Positions 27,934-36,620 of a DNA stretch of 64,000 bases are shown here, piece by piece (positions within the stretch are counted from its first letter, which is position 1; each line of letters opens with the position of its first letter). Source of the DNA: an uncultured Prevotellaceae bacterium (GTDB lineage: Bacteria; Bacteroidota; Bacteroidia; Bacteroidales; Bacteroidaceae). The stretch covers positions 1-64,000 of the forward strand of contig ONLU01000005.1 in NCBI GenBank assembly GCA_900318795.1, written 5' to 3'. The translations under genes and the position numbers were made by a program. Under the pieces are notes generated by a model. The model was not told the origin of the DNA. It did no database searches and worked only from the letters and a program-made list of their open reading frames with translations.

Positions 27934-28420
27934 TCAACAACTTATATCTAACTATTATGCTCAGCATCGCGATGAAATCGTCAGTTTCATCGCGGTGCGC
28001 ATTGCTGATGCCGACGAGGCAGCGGACAGGGTACAAGACATCTTCCTGCGGCTGCTCAGTCGGCATCAGCTCATTACTCTCGCAACCCTGCCCAGCCTCG
28101 TCTACACCATGGCCCGCCATGAAGTGGCAGACTACTACCGCCATCGCCGTGTGTACGAAGAGTATGAGCACCACATCCAACGGGGCGACCATACGGAGAA
28201 CATGGAGTCTGTCGTCTCGGCCCGCCTGCTCATGGAGCGCATGGAGCGCTCGCTGGCCCGTCTGCCGGAAGCCTGTGCCCACATCTACCGGCTCCACATC
28301 TACGACGGCATGAAGGTCAGCGACATTGCCCAAGAGCTTACCCTACCCTACAAGCTGGTGGAAAACCGACTGGGGCAAGCCCGCAAGCACGTACGCCGTT
28401 GTTTTAGCTCATGCGCATGA
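27926..28420 (+). CDS. Sigma-70 family (ECF-like) factor coupled to the xylan operon
   Basis: A 164-residue protein with sigma region 2 (about 25-75: DADEAADRVQDIFLRLL and PSLVYTMARHEVADYYRHRR) and region 4 (about 110-160: LARLPEACAHIYRLHIYDGMKVSDIAQELTLPYKLVENRLGQARKHVRR). The start at 27926 lies inside the last codons of xynB (8-bp overlap). ECF factors direct RNA polymerase to specific promoters, and in Bacteroidota many respond to glycan import. No anti-sigma or FecR gene is adjacent: the next gene is convergent. It is therefore likely co-expressed with xylanase and may feed back on the operon or on other glycan genes. Which promoters it uses is unknown. Confidence 0.85.
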   Translation: MNNQQLISNYYAQHRDEIVSFIAVRIADADEAADRVQDIFLRLLSRHQLITLATLPSLVYTMARHEVADYYRHRRVYEEYEHHIQRGDHTENMESVVSARLLMERMERSLARLPEACAHIYRLHIYDGMKVSDIAQELTLPYKLVENRLGQARKHVRRCFSSCA

Positions 28421-28453
28421 TTAAAATCGGTCATACGTATGATTGAAAGTTGA

Positions 28454-29479
28454 CTACTTCTGAAAGTCTGCTAAATACTCTCTAATGGCAGCCACCAGGA
28501 GGTCGTTCTCCTCAGGCTGCTGGGCGGCGACACGGAAGAAGTGATTGGACAGGCCGTAGAAGTTAGCGCAGTCGCGAATCAGCAGTCCGTGTTCGTGAAT
28601 TAGGTAATACTTCAAGTCCGTCGCCGTGACATGCTCCAGTTCGCAGAGCATGTAGTTGGTCTTGGTTTCAAACACGCGGACACCCTCTATCTGGCGCAGC
28701 CCTTTCCGCAGCCGCTCTGTCTCTTCCAGATATGCCTTTAAATCGGCAATGACCGGCTTGCCCTTCTTCAGCAGGTACTTGCCTGCCTCGATGGCCATAC
28801 TGTTGACAGCCCACGGCTGACGCAACGTGCGCAGCAGTTGGATGGTGTTAGGATGGCCAGTCACATAGCCCAGGCGCAGACCCGGTATGCCGTAGGTCTT
28901 GCTGAACGAGTGGAGCAGCAACAGGTTGGGCACTCCGTTCATCTCGCGGGCCACTAACAGCGGTTCCAGCGTATAACCCTCGTACGACTGGTCAACGACA
29001 AAGGTATAGCGTGGCGAACGACGCACCAGATAGTCCAGAAAGCCCTTCATCAGCACGTTGCCTGAAGGATTGTTAGGATTGCATATCCAGTAGACCCTGT
29101 CATGAGGCAGTTGCGTCAGGTCGTCCGTGTTCTCGTAAGATATAATATGGTGGTGTATGCGACAGGCATCAGCATACTCGCTGAACGTGGGCTGAGGAAT
29201 GATGGAGGCACTGCCATGATAGAGCTGGGCAATGAGATAGATGGCCTCCGTGGCACCATTGGTAACCAGGACACTCTCGGGGGATATTCCTTCCTTAAAA
29301 GCAATGAACTTCTCCAGACTGCGGGGCTGGGGTTCGGGATAGTTGGACAATAAGTCAAAATGCTCCATCAGATGTCTCTTCAATGCAGAAAAATCTGAAT
29401 GCTGATAGACATTGCCGCTGAAGTTCACCTTCACCAAGTCGTCATAGCGGTAGATATCGTCTCCATGTCCCTCTATCAT
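28454..29479 (-). CDS. cobD: PLP-dependent threonine-phosphate decarboxylase-like enzyme (CobD/HisC family)
   Basis: A 341-residue fold-type I PLP enzyme with Schiff-base Lys194 in SFSKTYGIPGLRLGY, CNPNNPSGN (133-141) holding the cofactor-binding Asn, and Asp163 in FVVDQSYEGY. Its size and a start of the form GDDIYRYDDLVKVNFSGN resemble CobD, which decarboxylates L-threonine-O-3-phosphate to the aminopropanol-phosphate arm of cobalamin; histidinol-phosphate aminotransferase is the alternative. The neighbour encodes a cobalamin/iron-type ABC ATPase with a 4-bp ATGA overlap, which favours the cobalamin reading. It is the last gene of the six-gene reverse-strand chain that starts at 35415. Confidence 0.75.
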   Translation of the reverse strand: MIEGHGDDIYRYDDLVKVNFSGNVYQHSDFSALKRHLMEHFDLLSNYPEPQPRSLEKFIAFKEGISPESVLVTNGATEAIYLIAQLYHGSASIIPQPTFSEYADACRIHHHIISYENTDDLTQLPHDRVYWICNPNNPSGNVLMKGFLDYLVRRSPRYTFVVDQSYEGYTLEPLLVAREMNGVPNLLLLHSFSKTYGIPGLRLGYVTGHPNTIQLLRTLRQPWAVNSMAIEAGKYLLKKGKPVIADLKAYLEETERLRKGLRQIEGVRVFETKTNYMLCELEHVTATDLKYYLIHEHGLLIRDCANFYGLSNHFFRVAAQQPEENDLLVAAIREYLADFQK

Positions 29480-30288
29480 CGTCTTACGTGTATAGTTAGT
29501 GTATCTTTGTCAAAAGCAATACCGTCACGCTCAATAAAACGGCTTAACACCCCTTGTGAAGCCAACTCCTGCGGGGTTCCCACGCTGAGTCCCTGGGGTT
29601 CCATGAGCCAAAGGCAGTCAGCAATCTGCAATGCCAGTTCCACATCATGCGTGGACAGGAAAATGGTCTTCCCTGACCTATGGTCAGCATGTGGTGTTGC
29701 TATCTGCTCCTGTACAGCCAGCCGGTGCAGCAACTGCATCATCTCTACCTTGCTGGGGAAATCGAGAAAAGCCGTAGGCTCGTCCAGATAGATGACGGGA
29801 GTCTGCTGGGCCAGTGCTTTGGCTATCATGACCTTCTGACGTTCGCCGTCACTCAGCGTATGGACCATCCGGTCCTTCAACTGCTCTATAGCTACCAGAC
29901 TAATAGATTCGCTGACTATCTGCTTGTCGGCTGGTGTCAGCGTCCCCCAAAAGCCTGTATAGGGAGAACGACCCATACCTACCAGCTCTGTAACTGTCAT
30001 ATTCTGGACATCCGGTTTCTCCGTCAGCACAACACCAATCATCTTGCTGAGTTCCTTGTCAGTATAGTCGGCTATCTCGCGCCCATGCACCTGTACACTT
30101 CCTCCTAACTTGGGCTGAAAAGCAGAAAGGGTTCTCAACAGCGTTGACTTGCCAATACCGTTCTGCCCCAGCAGGCAGGTCAGCTCGCCGCTCTTGATAG
30201 TAGCGTTCAAATCACTGGCTACTACCTTTCTGTTTCCTTTAGCTGTATATCCTATAGTCAGGTTTTGTAGTACTACGGTTTCTGTCAT
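29476..30288 (-). CDS. ABC transporter ATPase of the FecE/BtuD (iron-chelate/cobalamin) type
   Basis: A 270-residue nucleotide-binding subunit. Walker A is GQNGIGKST (41-49), the signature LSDGE (145-149), Walker B PVIYLDE (164-170) and the H-loop His214. The sequence groups with siderophore, haem and cobalamin importers (VTELVGMGRSPYTGFWG). A short extra stretch, ATPHADHRS (~197-205), interrupts the usual segment before GKTIFLSTHDVEL. No permease or binding-protein gene is adjacent, so it must pair with components elsewhere or serve a solitary role. It overlaps cobD and the upstream nuclease-like gene by 4 bp each. Confidence 0.88.
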   Translation of the reverse strand: MTETVVLQNLTIGYTAKGNRKVVASDLNATIKSGELTCLLGQNGIGKSTLLRTLSAFQPKLGGSVQVHGREIADYTDKELSKMIGVVLTEKPDVQNMTVTELVGMGRSPYTGFWGTLTPADKQIVSESISLVAIEQLKDRMVHTLSDGERQKVMIAKALAQQTPVIYLDEPTAFLDFPSKVEMMQLLHRLAVQEQIATPHADHRSGKTIFLSTHDVELALQIADCLWLMEPQGLSVGTPQELASQGVLSRFIERDGIAFDKDTLTIHVRR

Positions 30289-31136
30289 CTCAGCAATCTT
30301 TTTCCAAGTTGTTGTGACCTACAAATAGTGACTATCTGACTGATCAGTTCGTCCATGATGGGAACACCCACCACCCGGTAGTCGGCATAGTCAGGACAGA
30401 GCACTACCAGATTCATGGCTTTGACCCTAATGCCATAGTGCTGCTGCAGCATGTAGCGATAGAGGTTCTGCTGGATGCAGTAGTGATAGAAAGACGTATC
30501 AGGTATTGAGATGCCATTGATGGAGGTTCGACCACCAAAGGCCTGCTTGATAGGATTTCCCTGGGCATCTACCACCTTACGGCTACGCTTCCAGTCATAG
30601 ATAACAAACTCGCCATCACTCTCGCGACATATCAAGTCTATGGTACCTGCTATGTTCAGATCGATGTCGAAGACAGGCCACTCCTGACGATAGGGTTTGA
30701 TGGCATAGTCGCTGACAAAGTGCAGGAACTGTTGCTTTTCACGCTCTACACTGACAGGCTCCACCTTGTCCTTATAACAGAAGGAATAGACCGTATCGAA
30801 AAAACCATGCTGAAAGTAATTTTCCGTCTGTTCGTGTACAAACGTCCCCACCTCACTGGCCATGCGTCCTATGCGTTCCCACTTGGCCAGCGTTTCAGCC
30901 ACAGGGATGCCATAGCGTGCTTGTTGCTGTTCGGCAGCACTCTGGGCATCGAACTTCTGGAAGAAATGGGCTATCAGGGTACTGACGGGCAACAATTGGC
31001 GCTCGCCTTGATAGAGGTAGACATGACCTTCAGGCAGAAAGTCTATGTCGTCGTCCTGAGGATAAAAGCCTGCATCTGTGAAGCGACACATCTTCTGTGT
31101 CATTGCCTCTGTTCTTATATATTTTTCGCTATTCAC
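30285..31136 (-). CDS. PD-(D/E)XK nuclease-like protein
   Basis: A 283-residue protein with the core motif of the RecB/Cas4-type PD-(D/E)XK superfamily: Asp in AGTIDLICRE followed by DGEFVIYDWKRS (the D-x-K pair), plus QQNLYRYMLQQHYG downstream, which matches the QxxxY motif of RecB-like nucleases. HEQTENYFQHG near residue 100 may add another metal ligand. There is no helicase domain, and the DNA or RNA target is unknown. It lies within an operon of lipoprotein and metabolic genes, overlapping the ABC gene by 4 bp and starting 11 bp after the DUF3108 gene. Nothing nearby suggests CRISPR. Confidence 0.75.
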   Translation of the reverse strand: MNSEKYIRTEAMTQKMCRFTDAGFYPQDDDIDFLPEGHVYLYQGERQLLPVSTLIAHFFQKFDAQSAAEQQQARYGIPVAETLAKWERIGRMASEVGTFVHEQTENYFQHGFFDTVYSFCYKDKVEPVSVEREKQQFLHFVSDYAIKPYRQEWPVFDIDLNIAGTIDLICRESDGEFVIYDWKRSRKVVDAQGNPIKQAFGGRTSINGISIPDTSFYHYCIQQNLYRYMLQQHYGIRVKAMNLVVLCPDYADYRVVGVPIMDELISQIVTICRSQQLGKRLLR

Positions 31137-31147
31137 CGTTCGTGTTC

Positions 31148-31972
31148 TTATTTAACTTTCGACTCCATGGGGTTGCGCAGTCCCTTGTATCCTGACAGAT
31201 AGCACTTGGCAGAGCCGAAGGACAGGAAAAGATCCAAACGGACAGGCATGTGATTCTTGTCGTCTGTGATATAGAAACGGATCAGCTCATGGTTCTGCCC
31301 GTCCTCACGCTCGATGAACGAGAAGGTCAGACAGCGGTACTTGTCGTTGTTGTTCTTCATCTTCAGGGTGGTCTTGCCCGTATACTTCAGCCACGAATTG
31401 GTCAGGCGGCTTGCATCACTGATGGGCATAGGGATGTTTTCGCCCACACTCAACTTCGATATGTCAAAGTTTCGCGCACGCAGAAAGATACTCATCATGT
31501 CATAGATGCAGTCTTTATACTCAGCATCCTTCCAGTGCACCTCTCCATCATGGTCTATGCGATGCATCTTCAGGTGACAGTTGGAATTGGGATAGGTGTA
31601 CCACAACTCATCCACATAGTAACGATCTCCCTCGCGTGCACCCTTGCGGAAATAGAGGGGAGCCAAGTCAAGATCGGTATAGCATAACAAGGTATCGCGC
31701 ATGACAAACACATTGTCCAACTGGCTGTTGCCTCGGGTGATAAGACTACTACGGAAAGCTTTCTGCCCTTTGTAGTTGGACTGCACAGTCGACATGGATG
31801 CCGTGCCCACCTTGACCCAGACAAACTTCCAGTTGAAATAAAGGTCATAGCTAAGGATTTCGCCTGACTTGAAAGCTGTATTCTCTATGCCACATTGGGC
31901 CGAGGCCATGGAACCATGTCCCAGAAACATGGCAAACTGTAATACAGATAATATTAATAGTAACTTCTTCAT
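31148..31972 (-). CDS. Exported DUF3108 protein
   Basis: A 274-residue protein with signal peptide MKKLLLILSVLQFAMFLGHGSMASA. The beta-rich mature part fits DUF3108: GEILSYDLYFNWKFVWVKVGTASMS at the start, YDMMSIFLRARNFDISKLSVGENIPMPI in the middle, and PVRLDLFLSFGSAKCYLSGYKGL at the end. Family members are periplasmic or outer-membrane-associated beta-barrel-like lipid-binding-fold proteins of unknown function. It starts 9 bp after the Ig-like lipoprotein gene, with which DUF3108 genes commonly cluster in Bacteroidales. Confidence 0.85.
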   Translation of the reverse strand: MKKLLLILSVLQFAMFLGHGSMASAQCGIENTAFKSGEILSYDLYFNWKFVWVKVGTASMSTVQSNYKGQKAFRSSLITRGNSQLDNVFVMRDTLLCYTDLDLAPLYFRKGAREGDRYYVDELWYTYPNSNCHLKMHRIDHDGEVHWKDAEYKDCIYDMMSIFLRARNFDISKLSVGENIPMPISDASRLTNSWLKYTGKTTLKMKNNNDKYRCLTFSFIEREDGQNHELIRFYITDDKNHMPVRLDLFLSFGSAKCYLSGYKGLRNPMESKVK

Positions 31973-31981
31973 GTTCTACAC

Positions 31982-33925
31982 TTATTTAACCATTTGTTTT
32001 TTTACATATTCTATACCCAACTGTTTGGCTCGCTCTACATTACGATTCATGAGTTTCTTCTTCTCCTTGTCTGGTTTCTGCTTGACGAGTTCAGCGGGTT
32101 TCTGCTGGTTACGAGGCTTTTCTTTCAAGCCCCAATTCAGCGTCACGTCAAACTTCTCCTTACACTCTATCTCCCGTGGATAGTAGTAGACGTCCTCGGG
32201 CTGTCTGTCTTCATCGTAGCAACCAGTATCCCAGATGCCATTGCTGTTTCTGTCTGTAAAAGCACGGGCATAGTAAGTTCCTGGCTCTACATAAAAGAAG
32301 GTGGCTGTATGGTCGCGGCCTGCCTTCACCTGCTTTAGCATCTTATCGCTTTTGTCCAGCAGTTCCACCACAATGGAAGTATCGGCAACACCACTCAACT
32401 GGAATTCCAAGGTGGCAAACTCGTCGAGAGACTTCACTTTGATACCTTGCTTGTGAGGAGCTGAGGACAATCCATAGATGTCGGTGAATGCCAGCGTGTC
32501 TAACTCCAAACTGTATTCTGTATTTGGACGCCAGTCGGCCACCATCTGGTATTGTCGCAACTTGCCCTTGACCTTTCCAAATTTAAACGGCGCCCTGTAC
32601 CACAGGGAGTCAATCTTGGTATAAAGGTGAATGGCCCCCGTGTCGAGTTTTTCTAAAGGTGTAGGTATCTCGATGGTAACAACACTATTGGGAGTCATTG
32701 ACTTGGGTATCAGGTATTGGGGTTCCAATGGTTTGACAGGATAGATGCTGTCGTATTCCTCTTCACGCTTTTTCTTCTTCTCCTGTGTCTTCTGCCACTC
32801 TTCGTATTCTTTCTGTTGCTGCTTTAATCGCTTGGCATAGGGTGTCTTAGCCACCAGTTCCATCGTATCCGTCTGACTGACCAGTTTGCCTGTACTGTCT
32901 GTCATCAGGTATTCCATCTCGATGGACAATGTGTCATTGTTCACCAATGTGGTGTCACGAAGCCAGTAGGTAAGCGTGTCTTTCTTCTCCGAAGCCTCTA
33001 ACACGAAGGCTGAGTCAGCTGTGAAGTTCAGTCCTCGGATGACGGGCAACTGTTCGTTTCCATAACTGAAGTAGACACCAATCTTGTTGGCATCCTGACG
33101 CTCTGTCTTAATCAGAAAGCGGTCTGTCTGCTCTTCCTGAAAAGCCAACAATACGATATTATCTGGATAGAAATGGGTAAAGGGCACGCGTACAATGTTG
33201 TCAATATGCAGCGTGTCACGCCAAATAGTGTCCTGACGTATATCGGGACCTGCTGACGGTTTGAAGGTGTCGTGGCTGAAAGCTATCATCTCACTCTTCT
33301 GGCTGTAACGATAGTTATCGTCAAAATCCTTCAGTGCATAGACTCTGTATTCGCCAGGAGCAACACCCTTGATGACAAAACGTCCATAACCGTCAGTACG
33401 TCCGATACGCATCAAGGGCTCCTTGCGGAAAATGGTGTCAGACAGATTATCATACAATCCGACAGAAATACCCTTGACGGGCTCCAGATTGCTGGCATCA
33501 ATGACATTGCCTGCCACCTCGAAGGTATCAATCTTCTCACCGGTCGAGAAGGTAAAGGCATAGTTGCCCATCGGATTTCCCTCGTTATTGTCCGAAATGG
33601 CATTGCTGAAGTCAATGGTATAGGTGGTATTGGGCTTCAGGCTGTCTTGTAGCTCTACCACGATTTTCTTACCTGCAGCCTTAATCTCAGGAGCCTCCAG
33701 CTGAGGGGGCGAAACCATCACGTTCTCTGTGGGATTATCCAGCTTGATATATTCGTCGAAAAAGATGGTTATCTTCTTAGTGGTAACATTCGTATCCCGT
33801 TCTACGGGTGAAGAACCTATGACACGCGGAGGATCGTCATCATACCAACCTCCATCGGGCGTGCCCATGCGGGCACACGACATAACAGCACAGAGTGCAA
33901 TAATAATATATAGTAGCTTCTTCAT
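31982..33925 (-). CDS. Large Ig-like (Big_5) lipoprotein
   Basis: A 647-residue lipoprotein: MKKLLYIIIALCAVMSC places the lipidated Cys at 17. Residues ~33-130 form a Big_5 Ig-like domain (PPRVIGSSPVERDTNVTTKKITIFFDEYI, then PNTTYTIDFSNAISDNNEGNPMGNYAFTFSTG). A carboxypeptidase-regulatory-like beta-sandwich follows (FEVAGNVIDASNLEPVKGISVGLYD, DGYGRFVIKGVAPGEYRVYALKD). A lysine/glutamate-rich coiled segment lies near 370-395 and a basic tail at the end. Family members are conserved in Bacteroidales, and the envelope role is unknown. It overlaps the upstream GH3-like gene by 4 bp. Confidence 0.85.
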   Translation of the reverse strand: MKKLLYIIIALCAVMSCARMGTPDGGWYDDDPPRVIGSSPVERDTNVTTKKITIFFDEYIKLDNPTENVMVSPPQLEAPEIKAAGKKIVVELQDSLKPNTTYTIDFSNAISDNNEGNPMGNYAFTFSTGEKIDTFEVAGNVIDASNLEPVKGISVGLYDNLSDTIFRKEPLMRIGRTDGYGRFVIKGVAPGEYRVYALKDFDDNYRYSQKSEMIAFSHDTFKPSAGPDIRQDTIWRDTLHIDNIVRVPFTHFYPDNIVLLAFQEEQTDRFLIKTERQDANKIGVYFSYGNEQLPVIRGLNFTADSAFVLEASEKKDTLTYWLRDTTLVNNDTLSIEMEYLMTDSTGKLVSQTDTMELVAKTPYAKRLKQQQKEYEEWQKTQEKKKKREEEYDSIYPVKPLEPQYLIPKSMTPNSVVTIEIPTPLEKLDTGAIHLYTKIDSLWYRAPFKFGKVKGKLRQYQMVADWRPNTEYSLELDTLAFTDIYGLSSAPHKQGIKVKSLDEFATLEFQLSGVADTSIVVELLDKSDKMLKQVKAGRDHTATFFYVEPGTYYARAFTDRNSNGIWDTGCYDEDRQPEDVYYYPREIECKEKFDVTLNWGLKEKPRNQQKPAELVKQKPDKEKKKLMNRNVERAKQLGIEYVKKQMVK

Positions 33926-35415
33926 TTGTTCAGTGTCAATAGCTGTTCTAAATGTTCACGAGTATTACTCAGACGAGGCACCTTGTGCTGTCCGCCAAGC
34001 TTGCCTTGCAGTTTCAGCCACTCGTTAAACAATCCCGGCTTGGCCTTGACAATCTCCAAGGGTTGCAGGGTAATATCCTTATAGCGTTTTGCTTCGTAGT
34101 CACTATTCACTTCTTGCAGTTTCTGATCGAGCAGACAGGCAAACTGATGAAGGTCCTGAGGTTCACGGGCAAACTCGATGAGCCACTGATGACGGCACTT
34201 GGCATTGGCATCCATGAAAACTGGAGCTGCCGTATATTCCAACACCTCGGCACCTGTCTGTTCACAAGCATAAGCCAATCCCTGCTCGGCATTGTCCACG
34301 ATAAGCTCTTCACCAAACGCATTGATAAAGCTCTTGGTACGTCCAGAAATGATGAACTTATAGGGGTTGGTGGATGTGAAGCGAATGGTATCGCCAATCA
34401 TGTAGCGCCACAATCCACATGAGGTAGAGATAATCATGGCATAGTTCTTGTCCTTTTCGACACCCCAAAGCGGTACAATTTCACCACCGTCCATCGGTTT
34501 GAACTCATAGAACACACCATAATCCAGCATCAGCAGCATGGACTTGTCTGCCGGATCGTCCTGCAAACCAAAGAATCCCTCTGAGGCATTGTAGGTTTCC
34601 ATATAGTGCATCTTGGGCGAGGTAATCAGTTCTTCATACTGCTTACGATAAGGGGTAAAGGCCACACCTCCGTGGAAGAATACCTCCAGATTAGGCCATA
34701 CCTCCTCCAGATGCGTCTTACCTGTGATTTCCATCATACAGTTCAGCACGCTAAGCATCCATGAGGGTACTCCGCTGATGTTGGTTACATTCTTGTTCAT
34801 TGCCTCACGGGCTATACGCTCTCGCTTTACCTCAAAATCCTGCAGCAGAGCCGTTTCCTTCTTGGGCACACGCACCAAATTGGCCAACGGGTTGATGTTC
34901 TCAATCAGAATAGCCGACAGGTCACCCACCAGTGAGTCTGGCAAGTTATAGTTGGGCGCATGACTGCCTCCCAATATCAGGGCTCTTCCGTCAAAGAGGT
35001 GGGATTTCGGATTGTTCCGCAGATAAAGGGCTACCGAGTCGTAGCCGCCTGCATAGTGAATCTTCTGCAAACCTTCCTGACTGACAGGAATGAACTTTGA
35101 CTTGTCGTTGGTGGTGCCACTCGACTTGGCATACCACTTTACCCTACCAGGCCACAGCACATCGCTCTCGCCGTGACGCATACGGTCTATCTGACCCTTC
35201 AACTCCTCGTAGGTGTTCACTGTATTGAACTTCACAAAATCTTCATACCCTTTGGTGGTGACAAAGCCGTGTTCACGGCCATACTCCGTGTCTTTGCCCT
35301 CATGCAACAAATGAGTCAATACCTGACGCTGCAACAGTTCACCACCCGTTTGGTGCTTTTCCAATTCCCGCATTCGGGGAACAAATATATGTCTAATTAA
35401 TCCTGTTATGTTCAT
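33922..35415 (-). CDS. GH3-like acyl-adenylate synthetase (auxin-responsive promoter family)
   Basis: A 497-residue member of the GH3 family of the ANL adenylating superfamily. Visible motifs are YAKSSGTTNDKSKFIPVS (the P-loop-like A3 motif), YNASEGFFGLQ (ATP-binding), and GLWRYMIGDTIRFTSTNPYKFIISGRTKSFINAFGEELIVDN (the Y-x-x-GD and hinge region). Plant GH3 enzymes couple amino acids to hormones; bacterial ones have unknown acyl substrates. I take the start at 35415 (MNITGLIRHIF), 22 bp from the promoter -7 element. It is the first gene of the six-gene chain down to cobD, whose members overlap or lie within 11 bp of each other. Confidence 0.88.
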   Translation of the reverse strand: MNITGLIRHIFVPRMRELEKHQTGGELLQRQVLTHLLHEGKDTEYGREHGFVTTKGYEDFVKFNTVNTYEELKGQIDRMRHGESDVLWPGRVKWYAKSSGTTNDKSKFIPVSQEGLQKIHYAGGYDSVALYLRNNPKSHLFDGRALILGGSHAPNYNLPDSLVGDLSAILIENINPLANLVRVPKKETALLQDFEVKRERIAREAMNKNVTNISGVPSWMLSVLNCMMEITGKTHLEEVWPNLEVFFHGGVAFTPYRKQYEELITSPKMHYMETYNASEGFFGLQDDPADKSMLLMLDYGVFYEFKPMDGGEIVPLWGVEKDKNYAMIISTSCGLWRYMIGDTIRFTSTNPYKFIISGRTKSFINAFGEELIVDNAEQGLAYACEQTGAEVLEYTAAPVFMDANAKCRHQWLIEFAREPQDLHQFACLLDQKLQEVNSDYEAKRYKDITLQPLEIVKAKPGLFNEWLKLQGKLGGQHKVPRLSNTREHLEQLLTLNK

Positions 35416-35436
35416 CTCGCAATAATTACCAAGGTG

Positions 35437-35444
35437 CAAAGATA
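35437..35444 (-). promoter_or_regulatory. Promoter -7 element for the GH3-like operon
   Basis: TATCTTTG on the reverse strand, 21 bp upstream of the start at 35415. No TTTG is seen at the -33 position. Confidence 0.5.
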
Positions 35445-35487
35445 AACATAAACTTTGTTATCGCAGAAATAATTTACGATTTTTTAT

Positions 35488-35526
35488 ATAATAATATAAA
35501 AAGAGCTGGAACTCGCTCCAGCTCTT
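35488..35526 (-). terminator. Strong terminator of the acpP-fabF-rnc operon
   Basis: A perfect 10-bp stem (35501-35510 with 35517-35526), 6-base loop and, on the reverse strand, TTTTTATATTATT. It begins 9 bp after the rnc stop codon. Confidence 0.88.
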
Positions 35527-35535
35527 CTAATAGTG

Positions 35536-36564
35536 TTATTCGTCTAAAAAAGCAGCTGCCTCGGCTTCCGCAATGATTTCCTCGCGTGTCTTTTCGCGTG
35601 GAGTGGCTGTGATATCGTCAAGAGTCATCTCTTCGTCAAAATCCCTGAATGGATGTGGATGAACTTCCTTAAGGGCCTTGGCTGGTTTACTCTGTTTCAC
35701 TTCTTCCTTGGGTTGCTCTATAATAAAGTTCTGTTGCTCCTTTTCCAAGTCAGGAACACACATCACTGGCTCTTCTTCCATCTTGGTGCGGTCGGCCTTG
35801 GCGCCAAAGATAGCATCAATGAACTGAGGTTCCCGACGCAAGCGCTGTAGTGTGTCCTTGGAAGCGTTCTGGTGACTCTCTTTCTTGGAGTAGCCTGTGC
35901 CTGTACAGCCTTCAACACCTTCTATGAACACCTGGGTGGTGAAGACTGGACTGCCCGTACTTTCGTCTTTCGTCTGATTGAGTTCACGCAATTCCAGACG
36001 GACCCGATTCTTCTGGCTCCACTCCAACAGCTTTGACTTGAAGTTGACTTCCTTATAGGCCACCTTGTCAATATTAATCACCTGTGCCAGAATGCGCTTC
36101 TCCATAAAGCGCATACAGGCATTGTACCCTCTATCCAAATAGATAGCTCCTACCAACGCCTCGAAGGCATTGCCGTTCTTGTAACTGTTATGTGAGGTGC
36201 TATGGTCTGACGATTTGACAAGTTGGTCTATACCCATTTCCTGGGCCAGCTTCCCCAGTGTGCTGCGACTCACCAGTTTGGACCGTGTATTGGTCAAGAA
36301 TCCCTCGCGCTTACCCTCAAAGTGACGATAGACTATGTCGCCTACCACAGCATCCAGGATGGCATCGCCTAGGAACTCCAGACGTTCGTTGTTGATGGGA
36401 CGGCCTTTCTCGTTACGACGGCCTAAGCTCTTGTGCAACAGGGCTTGCTTGTAGAGGTCGATATTGCGGGGATAGAAACCCAGGATATTGTAAAGAGCAG
36501 AAAAAAGCTCCTTCTCCTTACGGAAAGGGAGCTTTATGCTGTCAATGATGTCGTTAACCCACAT
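35536..36564 (-). CDS. rnc: Ribonuclease III
   Basis: With the start at 36564 (MWVNDIIDSIKLPFRKEKELFSALYNILGF) the protein has 342 residues. The RNase III signature NERLEFLGDAILDAVVGDIVY and the second acidic cluster NAFEALVGAIYLDRGY give the catalytic Glu/Asp residues. A double-stranded-RNA-binding domain follows (NFKSKLLEWSQKNR, then GTGYSKKESHQNASKDTLQRL). An acidic/basic tail of about 80 residues after the dsRBD is unusual against the ~225-residue E. coli enzyme, but such tails occur in Bacteroidota. The frame is open 20 codons further to 36624, overlapping fabF by 4 bp, but that extension would be encoded through a hairpin. The acpP-fabF-rnc order is a classic arrangement. Confidence 0.93.
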   Translation of the reverse strand: MWVNDIIDSIKLPFRKEKELFSALYNILGFYPRNIDLYKQALLHKSLGRRNEKGRPINNERLEFLGDAILDAVVGDIVYRHFEGKREGFLTNTRSKLVSRSTLGKLAQEMGIDQLVKSSDHSTSHNSYKNGNAFEALVGAIYLDRGYNACMRFMEKRILAQVINIDKVAYKEVNFKSKLLEWSQKNRVRLELRELNQTKDESTGSPVFTTQVFIEGVEGCTGTGYSKKESHQNASKDTLQRLRREPQFIDAIFGAKADRTKMEEEPVMCVPDLEKEQQNFIIEQPKEEVKQSKPAKALKEVHPHPFRDFDEEMTLDDITATPREKTREEIIAEAEAAAFLDE

Positions 36565-36594
36565 ACTTAACTTCGTTGAATTTACTTTCGTTCG

Positions 36595-36618
36595 AAGGTG
36601 CAAACGTGTTTGCACCTT
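36595..36618 (-). other. Perfect 10-bp hairpin between fabF and rnc
   Basis: AAGGTGCAAA (36595-36604) pairs with 36609-36618 across a 4-base loop. No U-tract follows on the reverse strand, so it is not an ordinary terminator. It lies in the putative rnc leader, 31 nt before the chosen start. This is a position where an RNase III cut site could control rnc mRNA, as known for E. coli rnc (inference). Confidence 0.7.
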
Positions 36619-36620
36619 GC

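Noticed and set aside
30285..31136. Cas4-type CRISPR nuclease
   Set aside because: The PD-(D/E)XK core is present, but there is no CRISPR array or other cas gene, and the gene is embedded in a metabolic/lipoprotein operon.
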